Shown: positions 44,069 through 53,516, counted from the first letter of the stretch. The stretch is 64,000 bases of DNA from Halanaerobium sp. MA284_MarDTE_T2 (GCF_003337245.1 NZ_QPJE01000011.1:1-64000), one strand, 5' to 3'. The notes: generated by a model from the letters alone, not told the origin. A program made the numbers and translations.

Positions 44069-44959
44069 GTGAAAAAAGTAAAATTAGTTTATAATCCATA
44101 TGCTGGGGATCGATCTTTTCCCAGATATTTAGATAGTTTTATAGAAAAATTTCAGAAAGCCGGTTATAAAGTAGATATATTCCGCAGTATGGAGCCAGGA
44201 GATTTTGGTAGAGGTCTTAAAAATATAGATGAAAACTTCAGCTTTATTGCTGTCGCAGGTGGTGATGGATCTGCTAATCAGATGTTAAATGTAATGAAAA
44301 AGAAAAAGATAGATCTTCCCCTTGCGATTATTCCTGCAGGTACAGTCAATGATTTTGCTTCTTATTTGGGAATGACACAGAACATCGAAAAAAGCTTTGA
44401 TAAAATATTAGAACACAATATAAAAGAAATAGATATTGGCTGTGTAAATAAACAGTATTTTTTAAATGTATGTGTGGGTGGAGTTATATCCAATATATCT
44501 CATGGGACAGATACTGAACTTAAAAACAGGCTCGGTAAAGTAGCATATTATCTGCATGGAGTCACCGAACTGCCGAAGGTAAAACCGATGCCTTTAAAAA
44601 TTACAACTTCTAAAAAAGTACTTGAGGGTGATTTTTTAGTATATTTTATTTTCAACAGTAAAGGAGCGGGTGGATTTAAAAATGTGGCTCAAAAAGCGGC
44701 CATAGATGATGGAGTATTTGATTTTATTGGAGTTAAAGTAGGCAACTTGATAAAATTAACATCTGCAGCAGCCCGGCTGTTTCAGGGAGAAAAAGTTGAG
44801 AGTGAAAATCTCATTTATCTTCAGGATAATTACTTTAAGATAGAATGTCTAAAAGAGGACTGTAATACAGAATTTTGTGATGTTGATGGAGAAAAAGGTC
44901 CTTCTATACCACTGGAAATAAATATTTTTCCTAAAAGTCTTAAGGTTTTTATAGGTTGA
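44069..44959 (+). CDS. Diacylglycerol/lipid kinase family protein (YegS/DgkB-like)
   Basis: 296 residues. The DAG-kinase catalytic domain has VKLVYNPYAG at the N-terminus, the ATP motif VAGGDGSANQ, the PAGTVNDFASYLG loop and the late acidic DVDGEKG. It phosphorylates a lipid such as diacylglycerol or a related alcohol in the membrane. GTG 44069 is preferred because the promoter -10 lies within any longer frame; GGGAGG precedes it at 13 bases. No neighbour gives more specificity. Confidence 0.87.
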   Translation: MKKVKLVYNPYAGDRSFPRYLDSFIEKFQKAGYKVDIFRSMEPGDFGRGLKNIDENFSFIAVAGGDGSANQMLNVMKKKKIDLPLAIIPAGTVNDFASYLGMTQNIEKSFDKILEHNIKEIDIGCVNKQYFLNVCVGGVISNISHGTDTELKNRLGKVAYYLHGVTELPKVKPMPLKITTSKKVLEGDFLVYFIFNSKGAGGFKNVAQKAAIDDGVFDFIGVKVGNLIKLTSAAARLFQGEKVESENLIYLQDNYFKIECLKEDCNTEFCDVDGEKGPSIPLEINIFPKSLKVFIG

Positions 44960-45087
44960 ATTTACGATATCAAAGCAAAAATCAGCGAAGTATTTTATAC
45001 AGTTGAAATAATCAGTTTACAAATCAAATTTTGATAATTATTATCAGTTAGATTTGAGGTAACGTAGAATTATTAGGTGGGAAATTT

Positions 45088-46347
45088 ATGAAAAAAATAT
45101 TATTTATTTTAATTATAATAATAACTGTTTTTTCTGCTGGCAAAACTTTATCTGCTGAAAAAACAGAAATAGAGTTCTGGACTATTAATTTAAGTCCTAG
45201 ATTTGATGAGTATTTTGAAAATTTAATTGAAAATTATGAAAGAGAAAATCCCGATATAAATATTATATGGGAAGATAATAGTTTTTCTGCTGTTAAACAG
45301 AAGCTGCTTTACAGAATGGCAGAAGATAGGAGTCCGGATGTTGTTAATCTTTCTCCTGAACTAATGACTTCACTGGTAAAAGAAGATCTGTTATATCCTG
45401 TGAGTAATTTTGATAAGGATTTTTATCAGGATTATTATCAGGGTCTTTGGGAGGTCGGAGTATTTAATGGGAAAAGTTATGCTTTTCCCTGGTATTTAAG
45501 TACACAGATAATGATGTATAATAAAGAAATTTTTATGTTTGCTGGAATTGAAGAAAATGACTATCCTAAAAATATTGACGAATTAAAATTAACTGCTGAA
45601 AAAATAAAAGAAAATACAGGAATATATGGATTTATGCCTCAGATAAAGATACATCATGAATTTATAAAGGCTGGTATAGAACTTTATACAGAAAAAAATG
45701 GCAGAATTATGCCTGCTTTTAATACTAAAAAAGCTGTTGAGATATTAAGGTGGTATCAGAATTTAATGCAGAAAGATTTAATTCCGGCAGATACTCTTAC
45801 GGGAGGATATAATCTGGCATTAGAAAGATATATTAATGGAGAGCTGGGAATACTGATTACGGGACCACAGTTTATAGATAAAATCAAAGAAGAATCCCCA
45901 TATATTTATGATGTTACAGCTGCTGCCCCACTGGTTCTTCGAGAAGGAGAAAAAATTAGTGCTGCACTTATGAATGTTGTAATTCCTAAAAAATCAAAAA
46001 ATCCTGAAAAAGCAGCTGAATTTGCGCATTATCTAACTGGAGCTGAAGCTCAGCAAGAATTTGCAGAAAAAGCAAATGTTCTTTCATCTGCAAAAAATGC
46101 AGGTGGAGAAGATTTAAAAAACAAGAATGGCGATTTACTTAAATCAGCAGTAAGAGAAATTTCTAAAAAGCAGCTCAAAAAAGCGGTTGATATGACATTG
46201 AAGCTGCCTCAGGCGGATGAACTCATTAGAGTAATGGATATAGAATTTGGCCGGGCAGTCAAGTCAAAAAATACTGCAGAAGAAGCGGTTAACAGGATGG
46301 AAAAAGGCTGGCTGGATATTTTAAATAAAGGGAATGAAACAGAATGA
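45088..46347 (+). CDS. ABC transporter substrate-binding protein, family 1 (sugar type)
   Basis: 419 residues with a signal peptide (MKKILFILIIIITVFSAGKTLSA) lacking a lipobox cysteine. The fold is that of maltose-binding-like proteins: EIEFWTINLSP, RMAEDRSPDVVNLSPE, FPWYLSTQIMMYNKEIF, GELGILITGPQF and IPKKSKNPEKAAEFAHYLTG. It should bind a sugar or oligosaccharide outside the cell. No permease genes are next to it; instead it overlaps by four bases with a glycosidase-like gene, suggesting a glycan-related pair. Confidence 0.88.
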   Translation: MKKILFILIIIITVFSAGKTLSAEKTEIEFWTINLSPRFDEYFENLIENYERENPDINIIWEDNSFSAVKQKLLYRMAEDRSPDVVNLSPELMTSLVKEDLLYPVSNFDKDFYQDYYQGLWEVGVFNGKSYAFPWYLSTQIMMYNKEIFMFAGIEENDYPKNIDELKLTAEKIKENTGIYGFMPQIKIHHEFIKAGIELYTEKNGRIMPAFNTKKAVEILRWYQNLMQKDLIPADTLTGGYNLALERYINGELGILITGPQFIDKIKEESPYIYDVTAAAPLVLREGEKISAALMNVVIPKKSKNPEKAAEFAHYLTGAEAQQEFAEKANVLSSAKNAGGEDLKNKNGDLLKSAVREISKKQLKKAVDMTLKLPQADELIRVMDIEFGRAVKSKNTAEEAVNRMEKGWLDILNKGNETE

Positions 46348-47963
46348 TGAAAAATAAAACTAAATTAATTATAATATTTACTATAATTTTTCTGGTAGTA
46401 AATAGCATTCCAACAGCAGCAGTCTTTAAGCCAGAGCAAATGAGACAGGTTTTGATGAAAATAAGGGAAGCCGAAAGGGAAATCAGCAGAGCAGAAAGAG
46501 AGATAAATAAAGCTGAATTAGAATTTAAACTCTATAATGAAGAACAGGCAGAATATTTTTTATCTGAATCAAAACAATATCTGCAGAAAGCAGTGGAATT
46601 GTACGAAAATAACAGAGATGCTGAAGTTGAAGCTGCTGCTGTAAGGGCAGTAGAAATGGCAGATAGGGCAAAATTGCAGACATTAGAATCCTATCCTGTG
46701 CAGTTTCGGGCTTTCTGGCTTGATAATGGTACTATAGCAGCTGCTGGAGGTAGAGAAGGGATTGCAGAACTTCTGAATATGGCAGAAATGGCAAATTTTA
46801 ATGCTGTCCTTCCGGAAGTGTTTTTTAAAGGAAAAACTATAATTCCTGATAATGAACTTTTTATACAGGATGAAAGATTTAAAAACTGGACTGAAGACCC
46901 TCTAAAAATAATAATTGAAGAAGCTAAAAAAAGGAATATGGAGGTTCATGCCTGGGTCTGGGTTTTCAACGAAAATACCCATGGTAAGCCGGGAATAATA
47001 CTACAAGAACATCCTAGCTGGGCTACCAGAGATAAAAGTGGAAATATAGTAACATATCACAACAGCAGCTGGTTAAGTCCTTCCAGAAAAGATGTAAGGA
47101 CATTTTTGATTAAGCGGTATGCCTACCTGGCAGAAAACTATGATCTGGCCGGTATAAATTTGGATTATATAAGATTTCCAGAAGAATACAGGGCCAGCTA
47201 TGGATTTGATGAGAATACAGCAGCTTTGTTTGAAGAAACAACCGGTATTAATCCTTTTGAAATAAAAAGTGGCAGCAGTCAGTCAGCAGAGTGGAATAAA
47301 TTTAGAGAAAGTTTAATTACACAGATGGTAAAAAAAACTTCAGCAGTGCTGAAAAATATCAAGCCCGGGCTTATAATTTCTGCTGATGTAATTCCGGGAA
47401 GAGAAGAAGCGAGGTATAGGGCGCTGCAGGACTGGTCACTCTGGCTTAAGGAAGGTTATCTGGATTTTGTTTTACCCATGACATATACTGAGAATTTATT
47501 TTCAGAACTAAGTCAATGGATTCAAGAAGATACAAAAGAACTTGATTACCCCATATATCCAGGGATTTCGGTATTTAAATTGTCACCATATCAGGTGATA
47601 GAACAGGTTGATGAAATTAATAATCTGAACAGAACAGGCTTATCACTATTTGCAGCTGCCCATCTTACGAAAGAACACTATTATATGTTAGGAGAAGGTC
47701 CTTTCAGGAAAAAAGCTCTGCTTCCATATAGGAATAGTTCTGAGGCAGAAAAAATGATTTTTGCCGTGATTAAAGAGCGTATAAAGCTTATACTAAAAGA
47801 AAGCGGAGCTGAAAATGAAAGTGATCTGCTGGATAATTTATCAGGTAATTTAGATACTGAAAAAGATTTTTTAAATTATCTTGAAAAATTAAATATATCT
47901 AAAGATATAGAAAAACTTAAAACTGATTACAGATATCTGCAGGAGCTGCGGCATGATAATTAA
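46344..47963 (+). CDS. Secreted GHL10/DUF187-type glycoside hydrolase-like protein
   Basis: 539 residues. Signal peptide, then a charged helical region (about 28-110; coiled-coil-like EAEREISRAEREINKAE), then a TIM-barrel domain of the YngK/DUF187 family (about 115-430; RAFWLDNG, MEVHAWVWVFNENT, LAGINLDYIRFP, DFVLPMTYTEN). Acid residues in NLDYIRFPEE may be catalytic. Family members are suspected to act on peptidoglycan or other glycans. The ATGA overlap with the binding-protein gene indicates translational coupling. Confidence 0.85.
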   Translation: MMKNKTKLIIIFTIIFLVVNSIPTAAVFKPEQMRQVLMKIREAEREISRAEREINKAELEFKLYNEEQAEYFLSESKQYLQKAVELYENNRDAEVEAAAVRAVEMADRAKLQTLESYPVQFRAFWLDNGTIAAAGGREGIAELLNMAEMANFNAVLPEVFFKGKTIIPDNELFIQDERFKNWTEDPLKIIIEEAKKRNMEVHAWVWVFNENTHGKPGIILQEHPSWATRDKSGNIVTYHNSSWLSPSRKDVRTFLIKRYAYLAENYDLAGINLDYIRFPEEYRASYGFDENTAALFEETTGINPFEIKSGSSQSAEWNKFRESLITQMVKKTSAVLKNIKPGLIISADVIPGREEARYRALQDWSLWLKEGYLDFVLPMTYTENLFSELSQWIQEDTKELDYPIYPGISVFKLSPYQVIEQVDEINNLNRTGLSLFAAAHLTKEHYYMLGEGPFRKKALLPYRNSSEAEKMIFAVIKERIKLILKESGAENESDLLDNLSGNLDTEKDFLNYLEKLNISKDIEKLKTDYRYLQELRHDN

Positions 47964-47984
47964 TAAATTAAGGAAATTTGGGTG

Positions 47985-48116
47985 ATGAAATTGAAAGACC
48001 GGAACTTAAAAACTACTATTCTCGCCGTAACACAGTTTGTTTTTAAAAAAATTACAGATAAAGTTGAGCTGGCAGGAGTTGTTGATATTATAAATTTTTT
48101 GGGGAGGGAAATATAG
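47985..48116 (+). CDS. Small hypothetical protein (43 residues)
   Basis: Begins MKLKDRNLKT and ends INFLGREI, from ATG 47985 with a GGGTG site just upstream (GTG 47982 is an in-frame alternative). Its TAG stop shares one base with the GTG start of the M50 protease gene (TAGTG), so translation is probably coupled. It lies 22 bases after the glycosidase gene. It is basic and amphipathic with no family I recognise. Confidence 0.5.
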   Translation: MKLKDRNLKTTILAVTQFVFKKITDKVELAGVVDIINFLGREI

Positions 48117-49231
48117 TGAAAAATTCCTTAACAATTGGAGAATTATTTGGTATACCTGTTAAAATTCATATTAGTCTGCTTATAATACTCCCGTTTTTTG
48201 CCTGGGCTTTTGGAAATAATATTATTTATCTCAGTGAAAATACAGAAATTGCTCGCAGTGCACTTGTTTTAAATCCATACCTGCTGGGATTAATTATGGC
48301 GGTAATATTGTTTATAAGTATTCTTTTTCATGAGCTTGCTCATTCGCTTGTGGCCAGAAGTAAGGATATTAAAATAAATGATATAACTTTAATGCTTTTT
48401 GGTGGAGTAGCTAATATTGATGATATTTCTAAAGATCCAAAAGTAGAGATACAGATAGCTGCAAGTGGTCCGCTGACCAGTTTAGTATTAGGTATTTTAC
48501 TGATTGGATTTTCACTGATTTTTCCCGGCTTTTTTATAGAAGATATCAGGCTTGTTACACTTTATTCCGGACAGCTAAATATTTTTCTGGCTCTTTTTAA
48601 TCTTTTACCTGCTTTTCCTTCTGATGGGGGACGTATCTTAAGGGCTTTTCTGGCCCAGAGGACTTCTTCTTTGAAAGCTACAGAACTTGCTTCAAAGATA
48701 GGGAAAGGATTTGCTTTCTTTTTCGGCCTGGTGGGTTTTATGACAGGCAATTTTTTGCTTGTCTTTATCGGTTTTTTTGTTTATATCGGAGCTTCACAGG
48801 AATATCAATTTAGCACTATAAAAAATGCATTATCCGATCTGAAAGTTGCGGATTTAATGACTACTGAGGTGAAAACTGTGCCTGCAAATATAAGTGTACA
48901 GCAGCTTATAGAAAATATGTTTAATTATAAACATTCCGGTTTCCCCGTTGTTAGAGATGGAAAGGTCGTAGGAATGGTTACAATGGAAGATGCACAAAAG
49001 ATACCTCAGGATGAGTACAGAAATACATCAGTTCAGAGTATAATGTCAAAAGAAATTCATTCTGTAAGTGCAGAAGATGAGCTTTATGAAGCATTTAAAC
49101 TGTTATTTCAAAAAGACATAGGTCGGCTTTTAATTTTAGAAGATGATGAGTTAAAAGGTATAATTACCCGTTCTGATATTTTAACCGGTATTAGAATCAG
49201 GCAGCTGGAAAATTATCACTCTTCGAATTAG
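48116..49231 (+). CDS. M50 site-2 protease with CBS domains
   Basis: 371 residues. About six membrane helices hold the zinc motif HELAH (about 72-76) and the third-ligand region NLLPAFPSDGGRILRA. Two cytosolic CBS domains follow (about 240-360; MTTEVKTVPANISVQQ, MSKEIHSVSAEDE). This architecture belongs to the SpoIVFB/MJ0392-type intramembrane proteases, in which CBS domains respond to adenine nucleotides. The target protein is unknown. GGGGAGGG lies close before the GTG start. Confidence 0.92.
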   Translation: MKNSLTIGELFGIPVKIHISLLIILPFFAWAFGNNIIYLSENTEIARSALVLNPYLLGLIMAVILFISILFHELAHSLVARSKDIKINDITLMLFGGVANIDDISKDPKVEIQIAASGPLTSLVLGILLIGFSLIFPGFFIEDIRLVTLYSGQLNIFLALFNLLPAFPSDGGRILRAFLAQRTSSLKATELASKIGKGFAFFFGLVGFMTGNFLLVFIGFFVYIGASQEYQFSTIKNALSDLKVADLMTTEVKTVPANISVQQLIENMFNYKHSGFPVVRDGKVVGMVTMEDAQKIPQDEYRNTSVQSIMSKEIHSVSAEDELYEAFKLLFQKDIGRLLILEDDELKGIITRSDILTGIRIRQLENYHSSN

Positions 49232-49413
49232 AATTTAACAAATTGAAAAAAGAAAAAAAGAAAAGAGTGCTGAAGCTGCTGAGAAGTATAAAATGAAAAA
49301 ATTAATGCAAAAAAAATTAAATTATTTTCTCAAATTCATAATTCCTTCAAATTTAACTCCTATAATGAATTCAGAAAGTAAAATAAAACTTTAAATTAAA
49401 GGGGTTGAAAATA

Positions 49414-50034
49414 ATGAGAAAAATTTTAGTAGGAATTTTAATTGTTAGTCTGGCACTGTTTGGAGTGGGTAGTTCTGTTATGGCATATGGTGGTTATGGT
49501 ATGAACAGGGGTACAGCTGCTCCACAGGTGGGTACTGGATATCAGTCTGTAGAATTAACTGAAAATCAAATCGACAGGATTTCTGAATTGAGAGAAGAGT
49601 ATTATAATGAAACAGATGAGTTGAGAGATCAGCTCAGAAATTTAAGATGGAATTTGAGAGATCTATATCTAAAAGGTGCAAGTAATGAAGAAATAGGAGC
49701 AATTGAGAACGAAATAGAAGTAATAGTTGAAAAGCTGGCGAAAATGCGTGGAAAACATCAGCAGGATATAGAAGCACTGCTGACAGAAGAACAGCTGCAA
49801 GAAATTGAGAACAATAGAAATAATTTTGGTCAGAGATTTGAGGCAAGAGATTACGGAAGATTTGATGCACACTATGGTCCCCACGGCAGTTATGGTCCTG
49901 GTATACGAGGCAGAAACTTTTTTGGACGGGGAAATTATAATAACTTTGGACATTGGATGGGAAGAGGATTTAACGATTTTAACAGATATCCTGGTTATGG
50001 ACATTATGGAATGGGTCCTGGATTCTGCTATTAA
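49414..50034 (+). CDS. Spy/CpxP-like secreted protein with Gly/Tyr/Phe-rich tail
   Basis: 206 residues from ATG 49414 (AAAGGGG upstream; TTG 49405 is less likely). Signal peptide MRKILVGILIVSLALFGVGSSVMA, then a helical LTxxQ-type domain (VELTENQIDRISELREEYYNE; VEKLAKMRGKHQQDIEALLTEEQL) like those of Spy, CpxP and zinc-resistance proteins. The last 60 residues are rich in Gly, Tyr, Phe, His and Arg. It may act as an extracytoplasmic chaperone or metal binder. A terminator follows. Confidence 0.75.
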   Translation: MRKILVGILIVSLALFGVGSSVMAYGGYGMNRGTAAPQVGTGYQSVELTENQIDRISELREEYYNETDELRDQLRNLRWNLRDLYLKGASNEEIGAIENEIEVIVEKLAKMRGKHQQDIEALLTEEQLQEIENNRNNFGQRFEARDYGRFDAHYGPHGSYGPGIRGRNFFGRGNYNNFGHWMGRGFNDFNRYPGYGHYGMGPGFCY

Positions 50035-50089
50035 TTTTGTTTAACCAGGCTGAAGTCAAACAGCAGGAATATTGTAAATAAAAGATTAG

Positions 50090-50124
50090 AATAATCCGGT
50101 ATATATACCGGGTTATTCTTTTTT
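50090..50124 (+). terminator. Terminator after the Spy-like gene
   Basis: AATAATCCGGT…ACCGGGTTATT followed by CTTTTTT. From here to 50319 no gene or RNA element is seen. Confidence 0.85.
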
Positions 50125-50319
50125 GTGTTTAACTGTAGTATTTTTTGATTACTAAAGATTAAAAATATGGTGATAATTTTGTATAAATTGATAATTTAAT
50201 TGAACAATGCAGTATATCAGGTTTTATCGATTACTGAGGCTGTTTAATATATTTTTATAGTGCTTATCATAAAGTATTTTGTTATTAATATCAGTATTTT
50301 ATTAAATATCAATAAGCTC

Positions 50320-50348
50320 TTTACAAGTACTTTTAACCCCTGTATAAT
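50320..50348 (+). promoter_or_regulatory. Promoter of the EamA transporter gene
   Basis: TTTACA (50320-50325), 17 bases, TATAAT (50343-50348), 55 bases before the start codon. Confidence 0.7.
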
Positions 50349-50403
50349 TGCTGATGATAAAACTCAGATAAGGAAATAATAAAAATAATTAGAGGTGTTA
50401 AAA

Positions 50404-51300
50404 GTGAATGATAATGAAAAGGGCATAGCTTATATGCTTTTGTCCTCACTGTTTTTTGCACTTATGGCAGGAACAGTAAAGTTTTTGGGTGAGATCCCGC
50501 TGGCAGAAAAGATATTTTTTAGAAATTTGATCGGAATGTTTATTGCGGCTTATATGATTCGGAAAAATGGAAGCAGCATAAAAGCAAATAATATTAAAAT
50601 GGTGCTGTTTAGAAGTTTATTCGGGGTATTAAGTATTGCAGCTTACTTTTATGGAATTTCTCAGCTTAAGATGGCTGATGCAGTTATTCTAAATAAGATT
50701 TCCCCGTTTTTTATAATTGTACTGGCAGCTGTTTTTCTTAAAGAAGAAATTGGAAAACCACAGATGGCTGCTCTGGCATTTGCAGTAGTTGGTGCAGTTT
50801 TTGTAATAAAGCCTAGATTTGATGCATCTATAGTACCCGCCCTTGTAACACTTAGTTCCGGGATTTTAGCTGGTACAGCCTATACAATTTTAAGATATTT
50901 GCGGAAAAGTGATTCGGCTGACACAATAGTATTTTATTTTTGTGGATTTTCTACTTTGGTGTCCATTCCTTTTATGATTTTGGGCAAATTTGTGGTTCCT
51001 ACCGCAAATGAAATGCTGGCTCTATTTGCTGTTGGTGTATTTGGAGTAATTGCTCAGTTTTTTGTTACTAATGCTTACAGACTTGTACCGGCAGGGGAAG
51101 TATCGATTTATGCTTATTCTAATATAATATTTTCTGCATTAATAGGTATTTTTCTTTTCAGTGAGATTCCAGATATATTGAGTATTTTTGGTGGATCTGT
51201 TATTATACTGGCTGGATTTATTAATTTTCAGGCCGGGAGGAAGAAAAAGAAAAAAGCTGGGCTGGAAAGGAAAAAAAGACTCAGTTCTCAGGCTTCATAG
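50404..51300 (+). CDS. DMT-superfamily (EamA) transporter
   Basis: 298 residues from GTG 50404, with AGAGGTG upstream. Ten membrane helices in two repeated EamA halves (LFRSLFGVLSIAAYFYGISQLKMADAVILNKISPFFIIVLAAVFLKEE is the first-half signature, A-x-x-x-x-L-x-x-x-P-x-x-x-x-L-x-x-x-x-x-L-x-E). A short basic tail ends it. The family exports amino acids, nucleosides or other metabolites; the substrate is not readable. It is monocistronic, with a terminator following. Confidence 0.87.
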   Translation: MNDNEKGIAYMLLSSLFFALMAGTVKFLGEIPLAEKIFFRNLIGMFIAAYMIRKNGSSIKANNIKMVLFRSLFGVLSIAAYFYGISQLKMADAVILNKISPFFIIVLAAVFLKEEIGKPQMAALAFAVVGAVFVIKPRFDASIVPALVTLSSGILAGTAYTILRYLRKSDSADTIVFYFCGFSTLVSIPFMILGKFVVPTANEMLALFAVGVFGVIAQFFVTNAYRLVPAGEVSIYAYSNIIFSALIGIFLFSEIPDILSIFGGSVIILAGFINFQAGRKKKKKAGLERKKRLSSQAS

Positions 51301-51360
51301 AATATGTTTTAATATTAAATATTTGCTTTAAGGTAAATTATATAATACAAGTACGATCAC

Positions 51361-51392
51361 GGTCAGCTGTTTAAAGCTGACCTTACTTTTTT
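51361..51392 (+). terminator. Terminator of the EamA gene
   Basis: GGTCAGCT-GTTTAA-AGCTGACC followed by TTACTTTTTT. Confidence 0.85.
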
Positions 51393-51527
51393 AAAAGCAG
51401 AGCGGCCATGCATATTCTTTGTAATAATAAAAAATATAAGGTTTAAGAAGGAAATTAAATGCTATTATAGAAATATATAATAATCATTATTAATAATAAT
51501 TTTAAATTCATAAGAAGGAGTGAAATT

Positions 51528-51947
51528 ATGATCTGGCGTGATGATTATAAAATAGGAGTAGAACTTGTTGATAAACAGCATGAGGAACTTTTTAAAAGGC
51601 TTGGTAATTTTATTAAAACTGTGAGGAGTGATAGTGAAAAAGATGTAAAAAAAGAAGAAGTAGAAAAAACACTCGATTTTATGGGAGAATATGTAGTTAC
51701 ACATTTTGATTCTGAAGAAGCTCTTCAGAAAAAATATAATTATCCAGGTTATGAAGAACATCATGAAATACATGAAAATTTCAAACAGGAAGTAATTGAT
51801 TTTCAAAAAGAATATAAAAATAATGACTATAATGAAGATTTTGTTATGGAATTCAGCGGGCGGCTGCTCACCTGGCTGATAAATCATGTAGCCTCAACCG
51901 ATCAAAAGATTGGTGATTATATAAATTCTATTGAGGAGGGAAAATAA
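51528..51947 (+). CDS. Bacteriohemerythrin
   Basis: 139 residues, single hemerythrin domain. The di-iron ligands are visible: His in VDKQHEELF, HFDSEE with His and Glu, the HHEIHENF pair and WLINHVASTD. It binds oxygen reversibly and in anaerobes may sense or scavenge it. The start ATG follows AAGGAG. It lies two bases before a CheX-like gene, suggesting a joint role in oxygen-linked signalling. Confidence 0.92.
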   Translation: MIWRDDYKIGVELVDKQHEELFKRLGNFIKTVRSDSEKDVKKEEVEKTLDFMGEYVVTHFDSEEALQKKYNYPGYEEHHEIHENFKQEVIDFQKEYKNNDYNEDFVMEFSGRLLTWLINHVASTDQKIGDYINSIEEGK

Positions 51948-51949
51948 TA

Positions 51950-52405
51950 ATGAATGCAGATTATTTAAATCCGATAATTGCAGCAACTGATTCTGTTTTT
52001 CAGACAATGCTTCAGCTTGAGCCAAGAAAAGGAAAAGTTTTTGTACAGGAAGGGCTTGTAAGCAGAAAAGAAGCAAATGTGATAATTGGAGTTACTGGAG
52101 ATATTAAAGGCTCCATTATATATAGTTTTTCTAAAGATATGGCACTTAAAGTTGTAGAAGCGATGTCAGGGATGGAAATGAAAGAGCTGGATAAATTTGT
52201 GACTTCTGCTATGGGAGAACTGGGCAATATAATTAGCGGAAAGGCAACAACTAGTCTGGCAGAAAAAAATTTCACCTGTGATATTGCACCACCACAGATT
52301 GTTACTGGAAAAGAGGTAAAGATAGTTACAGATGCAAAAAATGTACTTTCAGTTACATTTGATACTAATCTTGGTAGTTTTGATGTCAGTTTTTCTATAA
52401 ATTAA
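51950..52405 (+). CDS. CheX-like chemotaxis phosphatase domain protein
   Basis: 151 residues matching CheX/CheC-X-FliY family proteins. The helix SAMGELGNIISG carries the ExxN phosphatase motif used to dephosphorylate CheY-P. N-terminal half: NPIIAATDSVFQTMLQLEP, with a beta-sheet GSIIYSFSKDMALKVVEAMSG. The gene is tightly linked to the hemerythrin gene. It could reset a CheY-type regulator in response to oxygen, which is inference. A terminator follows. Confidence 0.88.
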   Translation: MNADYLNPIIAATDSVFQTMLQLEPRKGKVFVQEGLVSRKEANVIIGVTGDIKGSIIYSFSKDMALKVVEAMSGMEMKELDKFVTSAMGELGNIISGKATTSLAEKNFTCDIAPPQIVTGKEVKIVTDAKNVLSVTFDTNLGSFDVSFSIN

Positions 52406-52414
52406 TCAGCTATT

Positions 52415-52437
52415 GCCCCAATAGATGGGGCTTTTTT
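52415..52437 (+). terminator. Terminator after cheX
   Basis: GCCCCA-ATAGA-TGGGGC followed by six T's. Confidence 0.8.
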
Positions 52438-52508
52438 GTTGATAAATTTATTTAATAATGATATTGTTGTATTAATATATCAAACTAGTATATGAAGGAG
52501 CAATTATT

Positions 52509-53036
52509 ATGGAAGATATATATGAATACAGCAAAATTAAATTTTTAGAGAAAATGTATACTCCCGTAGGAATAATAATTGCAGGATTTTTAGTTGATTT
52601 TTTCTATCCAGTTACAGGGAGATATCAGCAAATCTTAATCTGGATTGTTTATTTTTCAGGAATAATTCTCTTTAGTTTTGAGTCATTACCATTGATAGTA
52701 AAAACTTTTGAAACCTGGAATGAAAAAATTATTCTTACAAACAGGAGTATTATAATTAAAGGAAATAAAGATTTTGAGATGAAAATAATAAATAGAAAAG
52801 ATATAAAAGAGGTTAAATTTACTGCTTTAAGAGTCGAAGGTTTTACTATTCCTCACAGAAGAAAATTAAAAAAAATAGATAAGAGTATTTATAAACTTCC
52901 TGGGAGAGAATTTATAATTGAATCTGAATCTGAAACTATAGGTGGACCGGTTGTTTTATATTTAGAACTTTTACCAGAACAATTTGTTGAAGATTTTATT
53001 AGGTGGTATCAGGCAGATGTGGCTTTAAAAAATTAA
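52509..53036 (+). CDS. Hypothetical membrane protein with PH-like domain
   Basis: 175 residues: two membrane helices near the N-terminus (about 17-35 and 44-65), then a region with alternating beta-strands (WNEKIILTNRSIIIKGNK…FEMKIINRKDIKEVKFT) as in bacterial PH/YdbT-like domains. I do not recognise a specific function. The last 30 residues are EQFVEDFIRWYQADVAL. GAAGGAG precedes the ATG. It may be transcribed together with the following S1-domain gene, 18 bases downstream. Confidence 0.65.
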   Translation: MEDIYEYSKIKFLEKMYTPVGIIIAGFLVDFFYPVTGRYQQILIWIVYFSGIILFSFESLPLIVKTFETWNEKIILTNRSIIIKGNKDFEMKIINRKDIKEVKFTALRVEGFTIPHRRKLKKIDKSIYKLPGREFIIESESETIGGPVVLYLELLPEQFVEDFIRWYQADVALKN

Positions 53037-53054
53037 AAAAGGATAGATGCAAAA

Positions 53055-53516
53055 ATGAGTAAAAATGAAATCGATTTTTCGCAGATAGAAGAGGCTCCAG
53101 AAAATGTAGAGTTTGAAGTTGGAGATGAAGTGGATATATTTATAGATCATTTTACTGATCTGGGAGTTAGAGTTGTTATTAACAATAAATATTTTGGTTT
53201 AGTTTATGAGGATGATATATACAAACACCTGGGTACAGGTATGAGAACAAAAGGGTATATAAAGAAAATAAGGGATGATAATAAGATAGATATAAGCTTA
53301 AGAAAAATTGGTTATGGTAAAGTTGAAGATGCAAAGCAAAAAATAATGGATAAGCTAAAGGCTAAAAATGGATATTTAACTCTAAATGATAATAGTTCTC
53401 CTGAAAAAATAAAAAAAGAACTGCAGATGAGCAAAAATACTTTCAAAAAGGCTATTGGTGGATTATATAAAGATAAAGTTATAGATATTACAGCTAAAGG
53501 AATAAAGGTAAAATAG
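53055..53516 (+). CDS. Short CvfB-like protein (S1 domain plus winged helix)
   Basis: 153 residues. An S1-type RNA-binding domain (about 20-85; VGDEVDIFIDHFTDLGVRVVINNKYFGLVYEDDI…GYIKKIRDDNKIDISLR) is followed by a winged helix (about 95-150; LTLNDNSSPEKIKKELQMSKNTFKKAIGGLYK). This is the C-terminal half of CvfB/YitL proteins, which are near 290 residues with three S1 domains. It may be a naturally short version. It probably binds RNA and affects translation or decay. The ribosome site AAAGGATAG is weak. Confidence 0.8.
   Translation: MSKNEIDFSQIEEAPENVEFEVGDEVDIFIDHFTDLGVRVVINNKYFGLVYEDDIYKHLGTGMRTKGYIKKIRDDNKIDISLRKIGYGKVEDAKQKIMDKLKAKNGYLTLNDNSSPEKIKKELQMSKNTFKKAIGGLYKDKVIDITAKGIKVK

Noticed and set aside
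49805-50044. A 79-codon frame inside the Spy-like gene
   Set aside because: It overlaps the Gly/Tyr-rich tail in another frame, lacks a ribosome site and has no family resemblance. The signal-peptide-bearing frame is the real one.
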